NCBI GenBank assembly: GCA_035311445.1
Contig: DATGCX010000326.1
Location: 1-64,000 of the forward strand
Length of the DNA: 64,000 nucleotides
From: JAJPKK01 sp035311445
GTDB taxonomy: Bacteria; Pseudomonadota; Alphaproteobacteria; Rhizobiales; Xanthobacteraceae
Direction of reading: 5' to 3'
Shown here piece by piece: positions 61,105 to 64,000 of this stretch. Below the pieces are notes generated by a model. That model was not told the DNA's origin. It saw only the letters and a program-made list of their open reading frames with translations, and searched no databases. Every line of letters begins with the position of its first letter. The first letter of the stretch is position 1. Both the position numbers and the translations under genes were made by a program.

Positions 61105-61167
61105 ATCCTGGCGCGCAATAGCCAAAGGCATATTGCGCCAGAACTGAAATTTCGAATCGTATGCGGC

Positions 61168-61207
61168 ATCATTCCGGGCTCCCTCGCTGCGCTCGGGGCC
61201 CGGAATG
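61168..61207. repeat. Small palindrome (CATTCCGGGC family)
   Basis: CATTCCGGGC.CC and GG.GCCCGGAATGA surround CTCGCTGCGCTCGGG; it is related to the element at 36988-37108. It lies between two convergent genes and may act as a terminator. Confidence 0.65.
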
Positions 61208-61234
61208 ACAAATACAAGTCTTCGTGACGGCACA

Positions 61235-61633
61235 CTACGGCCCCAGCGCGACCGCGTGCATGATGCGCCCGGGCAGGAACGTGAATGCACCGGCGATGGC
61301 CAACGCGCCGATGAACAGCGCCGCCATCCGGTTGCGGTGCTTGTCGACCGCATGACGGTGCGCCTGCCACACCGCGATCGGCAGCACGATCAATGTGAAG
61401 ATGGCCAGCAGGTGGATCGGGCTCCATGGTCCCCAGAGCCTGATCTGGTGGATGAAAAATGCGCTCACGCTCACCACGACCATGAGAGCGACCCAAATCC
61501 AGCCGATCGTCCGGTGCGGCAGCGTTCCCTTCGGGGCGGCGAACTGAACGAGCCCCAAGCCAAACGCTGCCATCGCGGCGAAGGCGTGAAACTGAATGGC
61601 AGCGGATGCGGAAAGCAGCGGTGCAAGGGTCAT
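61235..61633 (-). CDS. DUF2306 family membrane protein
   Basis: Protein of 132 aa with four hydrophobic helices. IQFHAFAAMAAFGLGLVQFA and LPHRTIGWIWVALMVVVSVS fit the DUF2306 (cytochrome-b561-like) pattern, with His residues that could bind heme. ALFIGALAIAGAFTFLPGR ends the protein. Function unknown. It is convergent with the amidohydrolase gene. Confidence 0.8.
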   Translation of the reverse strand: MTLAPLLSASAAIQFHAFAAMAAFGLGLVQFAAPKGTLPHRTIGWIWVALMVVVSVSAFFIHQIRLWGPWSPIHLLAIFTLIVLPIAVWQAHRHAVDKHRNRMAALFIGALAIAGAFTFLPGRIMHAVALGP

Positions 61634-61914
61634 GGCGAGATTCCTTCGTTGACGCGGTCAGGTCCCATGGCTGAACTCCATTGCCGTTCATTATTTGTCG
61701 CCGATAGCGCGAAATATGAAGAAGGCGAATTTCCGAGGTTTGTCCCGCAGGTAAAGTTTTGTAAAGACGCGCCCTGCTCGTGGCACTGACACTTCCGCGT
61801 CATTTTGGGACGCGTGCTGCGAGCCCCAGATCCGCACTCGTGGTGTCGCCGACGGCACTCTTTCTTCATTCTACATCGGACAGTATGGTGCCACCCTTCG
61901 ATTCGGAGCCCTCG

Positions 61915-62436
61915 ATGAGAGTCTTCATCCCAGCCGCGCTGGCGTTGTCCGGGCTCGCTGTCCTGGCGAGCTGCACAAGCGATTCCGGGACGCCGGCACA
62001 GCCGAGCTTCTATGCCAGCATGGCGGATGCCAATGCGACGGTCGATGCTGCCACCGCCGCGTCGATGATCTCCGGCTATCGCAGCAACAACGGTCTCGGT
62101 GCTGTCGAGGTCGATCCCGATCTGATGCGCATGGCGATGGATCACGCGCGCGCCATGGCGGCGAAGGACAAGATCGACCGCTCCGCCGGACGCGAGTTCA
62201 CCGGCCGCCTCACCAGTGGCGGCTTCGATGGCAAGATCGCGGTGGAGAATGTCGGTGCCGGCTATCACACGCTGGCGGAGGCGTTTTCCGGTTGGCGCGA
62301 TTCGCCGTCCCACCGCGCCAACATGCTCAAAAGCGGCGTCAACCGCTTAGGAATTGCCGCCGTTTATGCACCGCAGTCGAAGTACAAGGTATTCTGGACG
62401 CTGATCATGGCCGCGAAGGGCGAGGCGCGCGGGTAG
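61915..62436 (+). CDS. CAP-domain (SCP/PR1-like) lipoprotein
   Basis: Protein of 173 aa. The signal peptide ends in the lipobox LASC (residues 17-20), so it should be lipidated. The CAP domain spans about 45-165: MISGYRSNNGLGAVEVDPDL, MAMDHARAMAAKDKIDRS, VAENVGAGY-like (KIAVENVGAGY) and AFSGWRDSPSHRANML with the conserved His. Members bind lipids or act as proteases in other phyla; the bacterial role is unclear. The ATG follows CGGAG by 6 bases. Confidence 0.9.
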   Translation: MRVFIPAALALSGLAVLASCTSDSGTPAQPSFYASMADANATVDAATAASMISGYRSNNGLGAVEVDPDLMRMAMDHARAMAAKDKIDRSAGREFTGRLTSGGFDGKIAVENVGAGYHTLAEAFSGWRDSPSHRANMLKSGVNRLGIAAVYAPQSKYKVFWTLIMAAKGEARG

Positions 62437-63028
62437 ATTATGTTTTCAATGTGATTGGATCACCCCTTTATTGGTATGCCCGTGGTTGTCGCGGGCATCC
62501 ACGTCTCTCTTGCGGAGGTCCAGCAAGCAAGGCGTGGATGGCCGGGGCGAACCCGGCCACGACCTCAATCGAAAAACAAGAAGCGGGGCTTGTGCAGAGA
62601 ATCGCACGCTGAAACCTTGGGTCCCTAAGCCGGTGTACGTCCTGTCGCTCAATATGGGCTTTTCACCAATGGTGACAAAATGACGATGATTGAATGTCAG
62701 ATTGGCCGCACATGTGATAATTTGGAGGCGCTGGCGGCCGCTATCCTGAAAAATGATCCTAGATCCGGAAGTTGGTGTCGCCGATTTTCGCGAAGCCCTT
62801 CGCCCACAAGCAAGAGAGAGTGCTTGAGGGCGCCCAATTGTAACTGCTCCGCAGTAGGCTGATTTTCGAAGTTTTATCGATTTATCAGCGCTTTCTGCGC
62901 AAGGTGCGTGCTTTCAACTCACGAATTTAGGATGATTGCTCTTCCGCCTCGCAAGTTACGGGCCATTTGCCAACGCCACTTGTGAATGATAGTGGGATAT
63001 TACCAATCGATGTGCGCATCCGCGCAGA
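62437..63028. other. Long intergenic region before the small-paralogue cluster
   Basis: Apart from the repeat at 62479-62562 I see no gene or clear regulatory site. The part after 62850 is AT-richer. Confidence 0.35.
62479..62562. repeat. Palindromic repeat, same family as 12093-12181
   Basis: It begins TGCCCGTGGTTGTCGCGGGC and ATCCACGTCT, then GGAGGTCCAGCAAGCAAGGCG and ATGGCCGGGGCGAACCCGGC. The match with 12093-12181 runs along nearly the whole element. Confidence 0.65.
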
Positions 63029-63238
63029 TCAGCTATTCGCTTTTTGCTCAGCGGCCGTCGCGTGTTCTACAAGGACTTTCGTGTGTTCTGCTAAAGCTTC
63101 CGCGCGCTCTGCTAGCCGCTGCCACATCGCGGCCATTTCGACAAGCAGGATTCTCTCATCTGAATCGCGAAACCGCCTGGTCTCGGCCAGCCGGAGGCAA
63201 TCTGCAGCGTATCCTTTGTACTGCGCGGCCCTTGGCAT
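63029..63238 (-). CDS. Small helical protein, paralogue 1 of 3
   Basis: Protein of 69 aa; the ATG follows AGGAGGTGGT, a strong site. Sequence MPRAAQYKGYAADCLRLAET followed by LVEMAAMWQRLAERAEALAE. The pattern YxxYAxxCxRLA ... LLxMAxxWxxLAE recurs in the two neighbouring small genes. It is probably one long helical hairpin. I know similar short proteins from Bradyrhizobium-type genomes; no function is known. Confidence 0.7.
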   Translation of the reverse strand: MPRAAQYKGYAADCLRLAETRRFRDSDERILLVEMAAMWQRLAERAEALAEHTKVLVEHATAAEQKANS

Positions 63239-63387
63239 ACCACCTCCTGGTCGGAGCCCAAACGCGTCCGAGCGGATTTGGTTCCAGCCAACCCGGCATC
63301 AAATTGCCCTCAACAACCTGCGAGGACTGCAACCGGTGTTCCGGGTTTCAAGTTCCATTTGTGCGGGGCACGCAGAAAGGCCAACGA

Positions 63388-63546
63388 ATGCAGGATCGTG
63401 CTACCTACAGGCGATATGCAGAGGAATGCCGTCGTTTGGCGACGGCAGCGCCGGATGAGCATCGACGCGTGCTGCTTGAGATCGCGGAAGCCTGGACGAA
63501 ACTCGCACAGGAAAGCGGGCTTCAAGAGTCTGCGGGAAGAAAGTGA
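63388..63546 (+). CDS. Small helical protein, paralogue 2 of 3
   Basis: Protein of 52 aa from the ATG at 63388, with GAAAGG 8 bases upstream: MQDRATYRRYAEECRRLATA, then LLEIAEAWTKLAQESGLQES. It shares the YxxYAxxCxRLA and LLEIAxxWxxLA pattern with 63029-63238. It is on the opposite strand to its two neighbours. Confidence 0.65.
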   Translation: MQDRATYRRYAEECRRLATAAPDEHRRVLLEIAEAWTKLAQESGLQESAGRK

Positions 63547-63577
63547 GATCCCCGTACGGCGTTATTTCCGTACGATG

Positions 63578-63787
63578 TTACTTCAAATCGAATCGTTCGA
63601 CGAGTTCCGCCAGATGGCGCCACACCACCACCATGTCCTCAAGCATGGCCTTGTCCTCATGGCTCAATGCGTGACGTGCGAACTCGGCGCACTCGGTAGC
63701 ATGCGCCCGATACCGCGCGGCGCGCATTTGTACCCGGCTCAAAACTCTGATTCGCGAGTTCGCTACGATGTGATCCAGCGCTTTCAT
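63578..63787 (-). CDS. Small helical protein, paralogue 3 of 3
   Basis: Protein of 69 aa from 63787, or 49 aa from the inner ATG at 63727. The core ARYRAHATECAEFARHALSH and MLEDMVVVWRHLAELVERFD follow the same pattern as the two neighbours, with YRxHAxECxxFA in place of YxxYAxxCxRLA. A weak AGG precedes the long start. Function unknown. Confidence 0.6.
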   Translation of the reverse strand: MKALDHIVANSRIRVLSRVQMRAARYRAHATECAEFARHALSHEDKAMLEDMVVVWRHLAELVERFDLK

Positions 63788-64000
63788 GTTGCCTGAAACG
63801 CAACGTAACCATCGCGGTTCCTGGAACTTGGGATAGAGCGAGGAAAATTGATCGGGACGTGGTTAAGTTTGCGCCAACGAATCGGTTTATGATCTCACAT
63901 CGCTCGCGGTTGTGGTGTCCAAAGAGATTTGCCTGATCACGAACTGCCAACCGCAACACCAGCCCGTACCGCGCGAGGATAGGTTAAGCGCAGCGAAACC
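63788..64000. other. Right-hand end of window
   Basis: No gene is supported in the last 213 bases. It may hold the promoter of paralogue 3. Confidence 0.3.

Overview
The window comes from an alphaproteobacterium, most likely a member of the Hyphomicrobiales close to Bradyrhizobium/Xanthobacteraceae. The evidence is gene content and order: a pyrB-pyrC-plsY ... dprA-topA-rnr-DUF983-Nudix block near rpmG and divK, an EipB-type DUF1849 protein, CreA, a DinB with an N-terminal zinc-ribbon-like segment, RuvX beside a UPF0173 hydrolase, and many GC-rich palindromic intergenic repeats. No rRNA gene, intact tRNA gene, complete insertion sequence or CRISPR array was seen.

Layout. 1-4014: cell-wall genes (N-acetylmuramoyl-L-alanine amidase, cut by the window edge, then PBP1A). 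4015-10660: an accessory island. Its left edge is a Vsr endonuclease remnant joined to a copy of the 3' end of the GDPD gene, whose intact form lies at the right edge (10670-11464). Inside is a minus-strand three-gene operon: a TIR domain fused to a solute-binding-protein fold, an epimerase-like protein lacking the catalytic Tyr, and a beta-lactamase-fold serine hydrolase. It is followed by a broken gene of acidobacterial type and fragments of IS1182, IS110 and IS1380 transposases. 10670-17262: GDPD, RidA, EipB, DinB, DUF3572, an exported hypothetical protein and a TctC-type binding protein. 17854-32762: divK with a collapsed pleD remnant, rpmG, then the minus-strand housekeeping block, interrupted between plsY and dprA by an AT-richer insert.

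33138-39567: esterase, copper P-type ATPase, MBL-fold hydrolase, ruvX and the UPF0173 hydrolase. 39626-44317: a decayed tRNA-Ser-like sequence followed by a second accessory cassette: a patatin phospholipase (frame broken at a G6 tract), a membrane protein and a three-domain peptidoglycan hydrolase. 44399-62436: mostly ordinary metabolic, stress and envelope genes (glutathione peroxidase, MetE-like protein, RND efflux pair, GlsB/YeaQ, dienelactone hydrolase, cytochrome c, tautomerase, carbonic anhydrase, CreA, MFS, amidohydrolase, CAP lipoprotein). 63029-63787: three very small paralogous helical proteins side by side.

How the genes work together. Housekeeping modules cover murein synthesis and remodelling, pyrimidine synthesis, phospholipid acylation, DNA topology and uptake, RNA decay and cell-cycle signalling. 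The two strongest candidates for an undescribed system are the TIR/solute-binding-protein operon at 4371-8350 and the patatin/membrane protein/peptidoglycan hydrolase cassette at 39810-44317. Both sit in regions with signs of transfer. All function statements rest on motif recognition by eye, not on searches.
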